Below, piece after piece: positions 23,827 to 36,900 of a stretch of 64,000 nucleotides of DNA (position 1 is the first letter of the stretch; each line of letters begins with the position of its first letter). The notes beneath the pieces are model-generated. The model saw only the letters and a program-made list of their open reading frames with translations. It was not told the origin of the DNA and searched no databases. The stretch is taken from the NCBI RefSeq assembly GCF_048128805.1, contig NC_136010.1:20921480-20985479 (forward strand). The letters are read 5' to 3'. This DNA comes from Centroberyx gerrardi (Eukaryota > Chordata > Actinopteri > Beryciformes > Berycidae). Both the position numbers and the translations under genes were made by a program.

Positions 23827-23855
23827 CGACTGACTGACTGACTGACTGACTGACT
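23827..23855. repeat. (ACTG)n tetranucleotide repeat
   Basis: About seven perfect tetranucleotide units (CGACTGACTGACTG...). Confidence 0.9.
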
Positions 23856-26042
23856 ACTGGAAGAGGGTGTTTGCATTGTTTTTGCCCAGGCTATACTGCT
23901 ATAGCTCATATAGTGAAAGTCAATAAATTCACCTCTATTAAATGAGTTGTACCCAGTAGTTTTGATGATGATATTCTTGATACTCAAAATCACCCGATCA
24001 AGGAACCTTTAAATTCTTATTTGTCCAGGACTTCATCAAAATGTCTCCTTTTTGGGCTGTGAATACCTCTATTCTGCGTGGGTTCATATCAATTCATGAT
24101 AGGGCATTTGTAATCCTTGGATTTTTTTTTTTTTTAAAGCACAGGATGATCACAGTAAAACTACTCCTGCTAAGTGCATGATATAAGAGGCTCTATTTTT
24201 GACTTCACATTGCTTATGTAGAGCATGGTCTTTTAAGGCTGTATGGCTTCAAACTCCAAAATGCATGGAATCTATTAAAGGTAACACTTCCTATGCTCCA
24301 TCAGTGATAACTGGTGGTGGATTCGGCCTAGTTGTTTTTCTAAAGAGATCAGCTGCTCTGTTGCTGTAACAATGTCAGTTTCCAGCAGCTCTCGATACAG
24401 GGAGTGAACCCCTGGTATCCTCCGTAACCCTGTTTCACCATTCATTGAATCTCAAACTCCTTACACGCGGCGGTGATGTTTTGGATTCCTTTTAGGCCTC
24501 TGAATATTTGATACTGGCTGACACGGTGAAATTGACTTCCTACAAAGTACTTTCCTTTGTTTCCTTTCCAGCTGTTCCATCTCTGACCCGGTCCTCACCC
24601 TATCCGCTCGTGGCTTCTTACAGGACGCTGTCACCATCTCCCTCCCCAGGATCCACTGACAGGAACAGCACATAACCCACTGCACACTTTGAAAAAGCCC
24701 TCCAGTGGATAAAGACTTTGTCCAAGCTGAAGGGCTTTGGGCTGCCAGTCTGTGACTCCTTAAGCAATTAGGCTTACCCTAACACGATTATCGCACAATA
24801 GAGCCAAGGTCAAAACTTCTAATGACTCGCTGCTCCTGAGAGAGAGAAGCTTGTTTATTACCGCTTCCTCCGGGACCGACATCCTGAGTGCTGTCGTGCT
24901 AATGAATAACCTTAACTCACATTCATGAACAGTCTGTGGCGGATGAATTCTGCACGAAGCTCCCACGCATAGCAGAACCAGATCTTAACGTGTTTGACTC
25001 ACACCTGAGAAATAAAAAACCTGATGAGACAGTCAGACCTTGAAGGAGCTGGTCTTGACATGTTTTTGCCCTCCGGTTTTCTTGCCTATCGCTGCTGACG
25101 GATGAAAACCTTGGATCTCCGTGAAGGAATTTAGAATGCATGTGTGAATTTCTATAGGTTTCAAGTGGGTTTCACAGGATCATGAAACCGGCTCTACCTA
25201 TATAGGAGCGTATAAACCTTCAGCTCAAGTACAAACCCCCCAAAACTGGAGTTACAAGTTTCTACGGCAACAGCCAGTGATGCAGTGGAACTGATGCTGG
25301 GAGGCACATCACACCCAGGAGCAACGCTCTGAGCTGCAGAGGGAACCAAACAGTCTGGCTGAGGCATTCGCAAGACTAGCTAATCTGCATTGGCAAGGCT
25401 ACTGAATAAGTCATCAGTGATGTTAGCATGACTGCAAACTGCTTCTGGTACAGTGGGTCTCAAACTTGGGAAGGTCATGTGTCAAGAGTCTTTGAATGTG
25501 ACCCACTGTGGGCAGGGAGGAGATAAATTGGAAGCCTTATTGCCAAAAAGCAAGATTACAAGATTGCCACACAGGTAGTGAGGAATGACTATCAGGTGCA
25601 AAATCTACAACAATTTCCCCAATTCACTTGTAGTAACAGTTCATTGGTGTCCTCAAAACAGTCCTGATCCACTTCTATGAGATGGACTCTGTACTGTCTG
25701 AGGTCTGGAAATACATATGCTTAAAAAAAAGAGAGAGAATAGATATGCTCCTTTTTAGATATTCTCTCAGCCATACAACAAAGGCTGAGCAGCAGTGGGA
25801 GTGGAGCGTATTCTTGAAACGTTTGGCATCACATTCATCTCTATGGAATTAATAAATTATGTTGTCTCCTCCATTGTCTGAAATGTTGCAGTTTTACAGT
25901 CATCTGCATCTAAGAATCTTCTGCTTTAGATTAGAAGAAATTTGTTTTTATTCTCTTTAATAGGCTGAGTAGAGTGCAGTGCCCCGTCAAAAGAACATAT
26001 CATTATGACTATGACACTCATGTCTCTTTTTCTCTACCCCCC

Positions 26043-26049
<7 letters not shown>

Positions 26050-26075
<26 letters not shown>
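26050..26075. repeat. (CA)n microsatellite
   Basis: About 13 CA units preceded by CCCACCCACC. Confidence 0.9.
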
Positions 26076-27139
26076 CTTCCCCACAACGTACACACACCAC
26101 ACACTCACATGCACACCACCACCAGTGAGCACGGTAATGATATTGCAAGATGAAAAAAAGATAACTTGGGGAAATAAATTTTGGAGTAAGGCAGCAGTGG
26201 GAACACAGATGCATGCATAATACACAACATCCATGCAGCAACTGTATCTGCCTCTTTGGTCGCGGCTTGTAAAGCCTTGCACCTGCAGTCAGAGGGGATA
26301 ACGTTACAAGCTGTGTGCTCAGTAGTGCGACTCGCGCCTCTCTCCCGCAGACCAAAGAGGGGAGAGTGGGATACGAGGAGAGAGTGGGGAGCAAAAGTAG
26401 GTCACCCTCCTAGAGACCCACACATCTCTCCCAGTGATTCCCCCGCTGCAGCAGTGCTTATGTCTGCCGTGAGAGGGCCTGTTACCGCCGAAGCAAAGAT
26501 GGGAGTCGACAGCTCTCCCCGCTCTTCACACCCATGGCACAAAAAGGCAGCGAAAGCCTCGTCTCCCCGCTCCGCTCCCGGTAGATGCCGCGCAGTTACT
26601 GTGTCGGAAACAGAAGCAGCGGGAGACGGGGTCATGAGCAATCCATTACTGATATCATAGCCAGGCGGTCTGAGACAGCCACCCACTTTATATAATCTGA
26701 GGTGATTACTATCAAACGCCAGTGAGTTGATCCCACGGATGGTAATCTGCCTCAAAAAGGTTGATGATTACCTTCCCAAATCCTCAAGCTGATAATGGGA
26801 CATTAAGATGATGATGCAGCATGTTAGGCAACTGCCCCAAAAGTGCCATGGTTATATAATCGTGGCCCTGGAGGGCAACCACAAACTTTTAACCAATAAA
26901 ATCCCCAATCAAATAAAAGCAGACATCCCCAACCAATAGTGTTCCTACAGATCACACATTGAGATCAACTGTTGCTGTAGTAAAATCCAGAATGGTCTAT
27001 ATTCCCTTCCGGCTCCCCAAGTTTGCTCCTAAGTTTCTCCACCAGTGTGCACTTTCAGATCAGCCGACTGCTGACTCAACAGCTCCATAAGGAAGCAGTA
27101 GATGCTTTGATCTCAGATTAGGAAGACGGGACCAGGGAA

Positions 27140-27160
27140 AAGAGAGAGAGAGAGAGAGAG
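27140..27160. repeat. (AG)n microsatellite
   Basis: About ten AG units ending in GGGGG. Confidence 0.85.
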
Positions 27161-27642
27161 GGGGAGTCAAAAGACCGAGAAATTGCCGTTGATTTGAGCT
27201 CGTCTAATTTTAGCCCCTAAAGCAGTGGAGGACATTTATGCAAGAGAGCAGAGACCCATGGGGACTGGATGCTGTATCAGTGGAGTCTATTAAACTCAAC
27301 AGCACCTGCTTTCACTGGTGGAGTCAATGAAGAGCATCCAGCTGATGGCCCAGGTTTTATAAGCTGTGAGCTCAGACCTCCAGGTTCAACAACCTGATAT
27401 TTGATTTCCAATAAAAAAAAAAAAGACTACAAATAGACACTACAAAGCACTTCACAGCTGATTATGCCTGTATGATTTGATCTGAGAAATAGGTTATGGC
27501 AGTGAGCGATGGTATGAAGTCAAGACACCTCAGCTGAGAGAGGGTGAGATCATCTCTATTCGGGGCCACAGCCTTTCAAATGCAGGGGATAAGAAGGAAC
27601 AATGGTGCTCTATAAAAACCTGTGGTGAAATCCCAAGCAGGC

Positions 27643-27668
27643 GCTCTCTCTCTCTCTCTCTCTCTCTC
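27643..27668. repeat. (CT)n microsatellite
   Basis: About 13 CT units ending in CCCCC. Frames through it are artefacts. Confidence 0.85.
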
Positions 27669-28929
27669 CCCCGGCTTTCCCACTTCCTGTGAATTAATAA
27701 TGGCCACTATTTTAGACGTTACCGGGGGAATGGATGCACTTGAGATATCCTCATTTATCAGCTGCATCGGAAAGTAGATGGCAAAACTATAGTGGAGGTG
27801 ATTGTCTGTTGTGTCAGATGTGCTTTGGAATCAAGCTATTGGTTTCAGTGAGTCAGGCCTTTACGTTAAATAGATGGACTTGCAAAGCAGTAAAAAAAGC
27901 GATGATCTGATATGGACAACAAGGTGAAAAAAGAGAAGAGAGGGACAAATCTGATTCTTAGGAGCATCTCTAGTACTAAAGCCAACACAGGTGTCTGCCT
28001 CTTCACTGCTTCAGTTAACACACTGAACTGCCACAGTATAATACCTCTAATATCATGCTTCTTTGATTAACCTATCGCCGCAATATCTAAAGTGGCAATG
28101 GAGAAATAAAGACTTTTCATTCTGAGACAAAAAGCCACAGTTTATCTCTAGGCTGTACAAACTTATAACCAACTACACTATTTGGGTTGTTATATTACTT
28201 AACCACAATACAATCCTGAATGCCTTGATTTCTTCAACAAATTTCCCTTTAGCCTCTTCTATCAGGTCGATGGCACCTCAGTCTATTCATCATTGATTTT
28301 GGCTCAATGTGAGGAGAGAATGAGAGCCATCAGGTTGTATCCTTCAGATCATGTTAGTTAATATGGCACAGGTTGCTCTCTCATCATTTGTTTTTGGTGG
28401 TGACAAATTTTGTCTCTATTGAAAATGCACAGACAATATAATAGAGTAGATCTATTCAATAATCAACACAGCACACTAACAAAATTTCACTATAATATTC
28501 CTAAAATTTTCCTATACTTACTCCCTATACTGTCTGTGGTATTGCAAGTTTATCATGACAAGATTTTCTGTGATATGATTTTGATCTATAATGGCTGCAT
28601 GATATTAATATATGTTTTGCTGTGATATTTGCACTGCATCCTTCTAAAATGTATAATTTCTGTAATTCTTAGGGCATAGCAAGGGGGATATATAAAGACA
28701 GTCACACCAAAACCCTATTGTTTTATATAGATAATGGCTTATTAGCTTTTCTATTATGAAAAGAGGAAATATTTTTTTTTATAAATAGTTGATAGGAATA
28801 TACTGGGATATAGGCTGGGGAAATACATTTTCTGTTCATTCAAATGAGCTGGCAGGTGACGTCAGTGCTCTACTCATTCTCATGCAGCGGTCTATGTGTT
28901 GCTTTTAGGTGCTGTCGGAAATAATATGG

Positions 28930-29520
28930 TTATTACGAGTTGAGTTGTAAATATAACTGGGAAAGTGGGAATTTTCTATGATACCCGAGTTGCCGAGATG
29001 TAACGTTTAGGAGATGTGTACTGAGGGGAAAAAGGCGGAAAATAACTGATGGAAAAGTGATGTGTTTTGTTATTATATGTGTTATTATATGTGTTGCTTG
29101 GTAGCCTACTCCATGTAAATAACAGTGTTATTGTATGTGTATATGTATGTATGTATGTTTTTTAACTTCTAGTTGTCATGCATATACAATAAGCTTTGGC
29201 CATTAAATTAATTACACACATCAATACAACAACAGCGTCTATTTTGTTATTATTCTGCATTAATTTCATATGAGAAAGATGGTGGTACCTACCATTCACA
29301 ACAGCTTTTAGGGCCTAAATACAGTTTGGGAGCCTGATGTGTCTGACCTACTGAATCCTGATTTCACCAACAAGGAAATAGCCTATCTGCAGTTCAGTGT
29401 AGGGAAAAGTAAAGGTTTTCCCATAGGATATGAATGCAGCATTATTTCCCACCAAAAGCACTTGAATGCGCGACAAGTCGTATTTATATGGATATTTACG
29501 ACGTCGAGTGATAAAAGTAC
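28930..29520 (+). mobile_element. Dispersed repeat, copy 2, immediately upstream of acap3 exon 1
   Basis: This is the plus-strand partner of the repeat at 690-1105, with blocks shared in the same order at about 28960, 29010, 29162 and 29450-29485. The termini carry a diverged inverted motif: CGAGTTGAGTTGTAAATAT near 28938, answered by the reverse of ATTTACGACGTCGAGTG near 29496-29512. There is no transposase frame. Its right end lies about 260 bases before the acap3 start codon, so it may contribute promoter or 5' UTR sequence. Confidence 0.65.
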
Positions 29521-29634
29521 GAGCTCAGGAGGAGCACCTGAACGCAGCACTAGGTCCTGTGCTGAAGCAGCTCCAGATCCAGCAGAGCAGGAGTGCGTGA
29601 GCGAGCGCTGTAGGAGCAGGAGAGAGAGAGAGAC

Positions 29635-29674
<40 letters not shown>

Positions 29675-29776
29675 ACAGAGAGGATCGCTGTATCGGATAC
29701 TTCTACATCTCTGCATTATTCTGCCCAGGAGATGAAATCCGCATTTTAATCGCGCCAAACTTAATTCCAGCCCAAG
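29521..29776 (+). promoter_or_regulatory. acap3 promoter-proximal region / 5' UTR with purine tract
   Basis: GC-richer sequence precedes the acap3 ATG and contains an almost pure AG tract at 29619-29670. Such tracts are common in vertebrate 5' UTRs and promoters. The start site is not determinable. The open frame across it (29339-29749) mixes repeat and AG sequence and ends before the acap3 ATG, so I do not call it a gene. Confidence 0.45.
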
Positions 29777-30854
29777 ATGACGGTGGATTTTGAAGAATGT
29801 ATTAAAGATTCACCCCGGTTTAGGTAAGGACATTGTCGTGTAGATGTGTAATCTGCTCGCTGAACTGTTGAACGCCTCAGCTGAATGCCACTATCCTCAA
29901 TACAGAGTATAAGATTACAGATATTTTTGTGGTGTGTGGCAACAGCCACGCTGTATTCAGATATTTCAGCCTTGTCGTTGCTACTGAGACTGCGATCTTC
30001 TCGGCCATATCATGCGTTGTAATTCCTTGCATGTTGCATATTGGAATACCTTGCGAGAATTGTGCTTAAATCTAAATGGGCTTAATACCTTTATCGGATA
30101 AATGGTGTCTGAATGACAAAAACACCGTGAGGCATATCAGTCAGATTTGTAAGCAGCGACGTTATCACAGCATCCTCAAGTCAGCCATTATAAATACAGC
30201 AGGCATGAGGATGAGCAGCAGAGCCATATGAGTTATCACATGGACTGTGACTAGGCTACTTAATGGAGAGCTTCCTCCGAGGAGACATGTCATATGGCAT
30301 GTAGGCTTCATGTGTGAAATATCAGCTTCTTTCAGCAGCAGGTGGGATCAGAAATCATCTGTTGGCTCACAAATTGTCAAATTTTGCGTTGCTTTTCCCT
30401 AGTGGGATTTTATATTAGCAGCCTGTTTGACAGTGATGATGGTGTCCATCTGTTTAAAGAGAGAACTGTAACCTGTAACAAGACGCCGCAGTCCTAATCC
30501 AGGAGAAAAGAAAAGGTCATTGGTGGAAATGATTTACTGTAATGCTTTGTGGCAGGAATTCCTCTTACCTCTGAATTGACTTCCCTTTTTGATGACCTGC
30601 TCTGAAACGCTCACAAAGGAGTCAGTTCAAACAGTGTGACTAGAACCAGCGGATCAGAGGGAAGTGAAGGGCTCCGCGCGCACGCGGCCTCGCGCTCGGA
30701 CCGCTGTGCACGCATAGCACCAAAGGTTAGATAAATAAGGCAGGAATTCCTCTACACCCACGTCTCTTCCCCAGACCCCGGCCCTCGCTCTCTGCTGTCT
30801 CTCCGGCTGTGTGGGGTGTCTCAGCGCCTGCCTGCTAAGCCTGGCTCCTTTTAC

Positions 30855-30915
<61 letters not shown>

Positions 30916-33900
30916 CGCGCGGCCACAGAGCTCCCAGAGATAGAATCTCTGCTCCAAATCAAAGACTTCCAGACTTGGCAGCAGCACCTTAATGACTGCC
31001 ATCTGGGCTGGAGACAGGCACATTTCAGCGAAGGCTATTTACACAAACCTTCTCCTTCCATGTTTTATATGCAAAACAGCAAGACTACAGCGAGACAAGC
31101 TGCTTGCTACCAACCACCTAGCCCATTACTGAGAGCTCCGAGATTCCCCCTTCACTGAAATGCCCCGCTCTGTGCTTTCATGAACTTGAATGAGCGGATA
31201 AAGCTATCTCTTATCTGGCCGGGGCTGTGAATGTGGAATGAAAATAAGGCTCCTCATATGTGTGCTGTTTGGCCAAAGCTATCTCACCGGCTGAAGAGGA
31301 TCAAACGCCCACGGAGGAGAGATGTTGCTGTGTTCCGTATAAAGCTACTGCGAGCGCTCCTCTAGTTTATGTCAAGAGTCAAGAGTCTTATCCAGAATGT
31401 TTAAAGGACTAGAAGACACCAAAAGAGACAGAGTAACAGCATATTCTTCTAGCCACTGAACAGGGTTTTGAGTGAGCATTCAAATGGCTCCTTTGTGAAG
31501 CTAAAAGCAGTGCAAGTGTTATGTAACAATCCTGGAGGTGGATGACTGGGAGGAAGCAGGCCCAGAATAGAGGAAAATCAAGGCTTTTTCAGTTTTTTGT
31601 ATTTGCATGACACACCGCTTCCCACATGTGTCAAATCATGCAGGAAATCCCATTCAGATTGATTACCTCTCACATGTGGCATGTTGCACTACTTCTTATG
31701 AGCTTATAGACCGATTCACCACCCAGTATTCTGACCAAGGCATGCAATAAAATCCCAAAAATCTTTGGTATATGGTTCGGTTGCTGCCCTCCTCTTCTTC
31801 CTTCCTTTCAAGCGGTCATAGAATAATGCTGTTGTAGCACTTTCCAGTCGCCATGTAATTTGCGTTACAGATGACAAACAATATGGTGAGCGAACTGACC
31901 ACTTCAGGGCCCGAACACCACTTGAACAAATTTGTGTCTCTTCAGTTTTCCTCCCCGATGTGTATCCTGTGTTTAGTCTCTATGGATACTCCGACTCGGA
32001 CAGATGTGAGATCGCAAACCAGGAGGATGCGCTCCACATCTGTTTTGAGAAAGTGGTCCGTAATGATTACACGGCCGCAGGAATTCATGTGTTTGTGTTT
32101 GCTCCGGCACAACATTGGCAACATGTAACGTTTGAGCTGCTTTCTCCCCACTGACACGCTAATTTGAGGTCACACTCACATACTGTTAGAGGATAATATT
32201 GTGAATGGCCTCACTCACTTAGGAACCGGAATCTCATTTGATAGCCCATATGAGCTATTTTTAATAGAATCAGTTAGAACGGCGATAACTTTAGAGCTGC
32301 TGCATCCCAAGATTATATGCTTCATGAACGCTCCATTGGTCCGGCCGTGGTTTACTGTCTGACCTTTATTTCCCAGCCTCGAGGTTTCATGTTGCACTTA
32401 AATACACTCTAAAGACGAGCAAAACCGCTGTGAATGCCTCTAGTATTTAAGCTAAGCTGGAGAGGCTAGTCTGTTAACGCCCCCTTTGCCATTTGGCGGG
32501 ACTTGTGGCGTCCTCGATGATCCGTCCCTGTGTCCTAACAGTCCTTCAGCAGAATATGGCTATTGTACAGAAAGCGTCTCGCTTCCGCCGAGAGACAGCC
32601 TCTTTTCACCGAGTCTGAATGGCCCAGGGCAGCGAGCCCCGATGATCCTTCCTTCCCTCCCATGCATGCGAACAGCTGGGGGCGGGGTGCTGATGTGAGG
32701 CTGCCTTCATGCTGATGGGCTTGTCATTGACTCATAGTGAAGCTTTCCCTGGCAGAGGACAGCCAGGACAGGCAAGGGAATCCAAGGCCAGTGACCTGTG
32801 GCGCTTATTGCTTGTGTGTCTCCAGCGTCTGTGAGAGAATGACTGGATGGATGGATCTGTGACCCAAAGTCAGATGACAGGGGGTGGAGGGTGGTGGTGG
32901 GAGGGGGGGGGCATGTCAGATTCCAGGAGATGGCTGCCACGGAGGAATGCAGAGCATGTGGCGTAATGTCTTGCTCTGTGAGAGATGAAAAAAACACTCT
33001 GCTGGATAGAGTATGTGTGCAGAGTTTAAAATAATTCCCTTCTGTATTTTGGTCCCAATAAACGATCTCAAATATACACAGTGCAACCAACATTTGATTT
33101 GTTGCGTTAGAGATAAAAGTTACCCCATTCAATCAGTACAAAATGCTGAAAATGTAATGCTAGCTCTGTCTGTGATGGTTGCATTCCTCTGTTTTATTCA
33201 TGACTGGTTTCCTCAGTTCATCTGCATCCAACTGGCCTTTGATTTAGATAAAGGCTACACCACAGTGGTAAAAATGATAGGGTTCGCTATCCATTTTAGA
33301 CCTTAGCCAAATCAAATATGGATTGGGTAAAATTTTACAATTAGTTTGAGCTCTGTTTTTGCTGACTGTACATTGTTTTGCTCTTCAAGAGAACACACTG
33401 AACTGGAAAGTATCACACTCATTAGGATTCTTGTAATTTCAAAATGACCCTACTCATCTGTTTCCTTCTTGGTGTGGAAGGAATTTACGGTGGGATTACT
33501 TTAGCTGACCTCACGTGTAATCCACGTTTACTGAAACACACTTGTTGCCAAGCCTGCACCCCCCTGGTTGGCCACCTTGAATTCAGGATGGGGTCTGTTC
33601 CTGACAGTCATACACAAGGTTGGGTACACAGCAACTGCAGTAAGTACCAAGAATATCTAGGAGTCAAGCCGAATTCCCAACACCGGGTTCATCTTGGTTC
33701 ACGGTTGTGACAAACAGTCCGGCTGAGCGTGCGTTGCCCTTGTGTTTTTGGGGATGTTGGAGGATATTTGTTGTCTTCCTGGAAGATCTGCATCTCCAGC
33801 TGCATGGAGCTGGAAGGGATTTCTGCTGCGCGGTCTTGTTGCTTCTGCTCTATTTCATGCTGACCTCCTTCCATTTTGAATCTGTGTCAGTGGCCCTTCT

Positions 33901-36900
33901 GTTCAGCCAACAGCGCTCCTCCCAACACTGTGACTTTGGCCAGCAAGGGTGGGGGACACTGCCATTATTGTGATTGAGAGAAACACTTCTCTGACATCGA
34001 TCTGGCCACTGTCACATCCATCTACCGGCCCGGCAGTAACTGCAGCTCATACCTACAGCAGTGTTGCTCATACAAACTGTGTTCTGTGAGTGTGAGCCCC
34101 TCCAAGCATCTCTTGTAAAGGATGCATATTTTTAGCTAAGGTCTGAAACAAAAAAAAAATGGTACTCCTAATGCCTGTGTCCTCTTTTGCATCGTTTTAA
34201 TGATCGCTGCTTGCGATTTCCACATCAGACGCATTGAATTGCATGATCTGCTACCGTCCCTCCCACCCATGTGAGTTTATTCTGCTATTTTAATTTTCAT
34301 CCGTGTCCTTGATTTAATGACTGAGGGAGCTCAATGGGGCTGGCCCGCAGGCATTTTCACCATCTTGTTAAGGGTGTCAGTGAGCGCTCTGTGCACTGGA
34401 GCTAACAACTCCAGGTAATGAAAGCGACAGGGATTAAGGCAGCGGTGTGCAGTTTGATGGCAGCGTGTCTTAATCAGGGATTAGCCCACATTCCTCTGCT
34501 CAATCCCTGGACGGCAAGGTGTCACACCTGGAAGCTAAACGTCCGACTGGTGTCACCCCAATGTGGGGGAATGCAAACTGATCTAATGGTACATAGGGCG
34601 GTGTGATTTCTTAACCGCCAGCCGCACAGCGTTGTTGGCCCCTTGCTGAGAAGGCACAGTACCATTAGTGCTATTGCGAGCTAAGGGAAAAGCTTTCATC
34701 TTTTCAAAATGAGACAAGATGAAGGGCTTTTGCCAGTTGGAGCCTCAGAGCTCACCAGGATCCCTCCAAAGCAATGTAGGGCAGCCGTTGGAAGGTCGCC
34801 TCTGATTGATTATTAAAGTGTTTGAAGGATGTCCTGAGGAGAAGGGAATGTGTGTTTTCTCAGCCAACACAGAGCCAAAAGCAACGTGATAGATAGACGA
34901 AGCTCTGAGACAGACCTCAGGAAGCAAGCAAGGCTCCTGCAGTTGCAGTGCATGGAGCTGGATTCAATACAGTTAGGTAGGGAATTGGAAAAGATGTGAG
35001 TATGTAGTCAGTCTAATGATACCCTTTTGAAAGTTAAAAGCAGCAATACCCTGTAATATTTTAAAATGAAGTATCAGTTTATAGGTATAATGGCCCAACA
35101 TGTGCATGAGTACTTATCTACAAAGTCACAGAGCAATCCATTAATTCTAGGTTTGTGCAATGTCATATTAGGTAGCATATAAATAGCTTTTATATCCAGG
35201 AAGTTAACTGATGATTCTGAGCTTATATGAATGGAGAGTAAACCCTGGTGAAATGCTGTGGGACACAGAGATGATGTCATCCCTGAGCCTTTTGTGTCGG
35301 ACGGGGACTCGCTGCATGAGCCCCGGCTGTCCCTCTCATTTCATTTTAATGAATAGCAAGACGTTTCACACACTGCACACACAAAGAGCCATGCAAAGCA
35401 GGGTGCTGCATTCTGAACACTGTGCTAATCTACTTCTATAGGACATCCTGAGAGGTGACAAAGACCTGGGGTTTGCGCCAGCGCACACAGCGGGCCGGCT
35501 CTCCTGCCTCCTTCAGCGCGCAACCGGCGAGTGTGTGAACAGTTTATTAAGTGCGATGAAATCTAATAGCCAAACCGCATGGCTGTCGCTCTGCTCGATT
35601 CCGGTTGTCTCTCTTTCAACCCAGTCATCCGGTATTGCCACAGGTTGCGCATGCTGTGTTGCAGACATTGAATCAGCACTATGGCAACGTCCTGAGCCTT
35701 AAATGATGGATGAGTTGTAGTAAATTGCCATTAGTATTCCTGTCACGACCCAGGGTGAATGAAACCAATGATGACTAATGTGAGGCTGGGGAGATAGAAA
35801 ACAAGAGCAGGGCCCAGCGAGTATAACACACTGGAACACACACTGGAACACACTGAATGGATTTCTCAACCCTGATAATCTAAGCCTTTAGTCTTACTTC
35901 ACAGTATGGTTGAATAAAATTACCCAGAAGTCTGCACTTTGTTTTCCCTAGCAGATTGGATTTTGGTAATCTAGACCAAACATCTGATCTCAATTCTGTA
36001 CGGGGTTTAGATATCAGATGTCTCGTACTGTTTGGAGGAGAAAATCCACTTTCCCCTTGATATGTATCAGAAGGGCTCCAATTTCGGCCAGAGACAGAGC
36101 CAATCATGTGTTTTGCCATGGGATCATAAAAGCAGTGAGAGCACATGGGGACATCTGGAAGCATCAGCACAACATATATTTGTCTCACAGGCCTCTGATA
36201 ATAGTCAGCACATTGGCCAGAAAATTTTGATTCTGTAAAATATTAGGAAAGACCACACTGAGTACCGGAGCGAACAACAGGTTGCTGGAACCCCTAGTAT
36301 TTGGATTAGTATCATCTGTGCACCTTCAACCATTCCTGACCCGCGCAGAGGGAGTTAAGCCTGGGCTGCAACGTGACTCTGTGGAGGGCTGCTGGTTATG
36401 CCTTGTCAAATGGACTATAATTCTGAGTTAATATAAATAGTCTGACTAATGTCCCTGGTGGATTATCCATACTGTACACCAGAGCTTTCAGATTTACTAC
36501 AGGAAGGGTCGGCGTAATAGGACGAGACAGCGATGCAGTTGTTCCGTTCTTCTCTACTCTGAGCAGTCATTTTTTGTTGCTTTCACATCAAATTAATTGC
36601 TTCAATAGCCTGCGTTGTTTCAAATCGCGTTGCTTCATCTCTCTCTCTCTCTCTCTCTCTCTCGAGTGCGCGGCCTAAAAATATTTCACATACTGTATGT
36701 TCAAGCTTTAGAAATCAGATTAATCTCCATCCAGTTTTCTCATTAGCGGCGCTGTGTCTTTACCCTGGACAGTAATTCACCAGCCGCGCTTTACATTCAA
36801 GATAAAACGCTAATTGGAAAATGCCCAATTTCCGCCTGCGTGCATCCTATCTCCATGCCCATCTCTCAGCTGTGCCGGAGGAGATTTGCCGTTATGAACG

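Larger units (their letters stand above)
21085..28929. other. Intergenic region between the GPCR gene and acap3
   Basis: I see no exon with recognisable protein similarity on either strand. It contains microsatellites (TG at 23405-23435, ACTG at 23827-23855, CA at 26050-26075, AG at 27140-27160, TC at 27643-27668). A moderately GC-rich stretch lies at about 26320-26640, and AT-rich DNA at about 28400-28620. The GC-rich block could be a regulatory element or upstream promoter, but nothing in the sequence proves it. Confidence 0.5.

Noticed and set aside
26005-26394. Cysteine/valine-rich and threonine/histidine-rich frames
   Set aside because: They are the six-frame readings of a CA microsatellite.
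29339-29749. 136-codon frame just before acap3
   Set aside because: It is composed of repeat sequence and an AG tract (poly-RE stretch) and stops before the acap3 ATG. It is better explained as promoter and 5' UTR.
32707-33132. 141-codon minus-strand frame in acap3 intron 1
   Set aside because: No domain, compositional bias from a CACC/CCCC stretch, no transcript signals.
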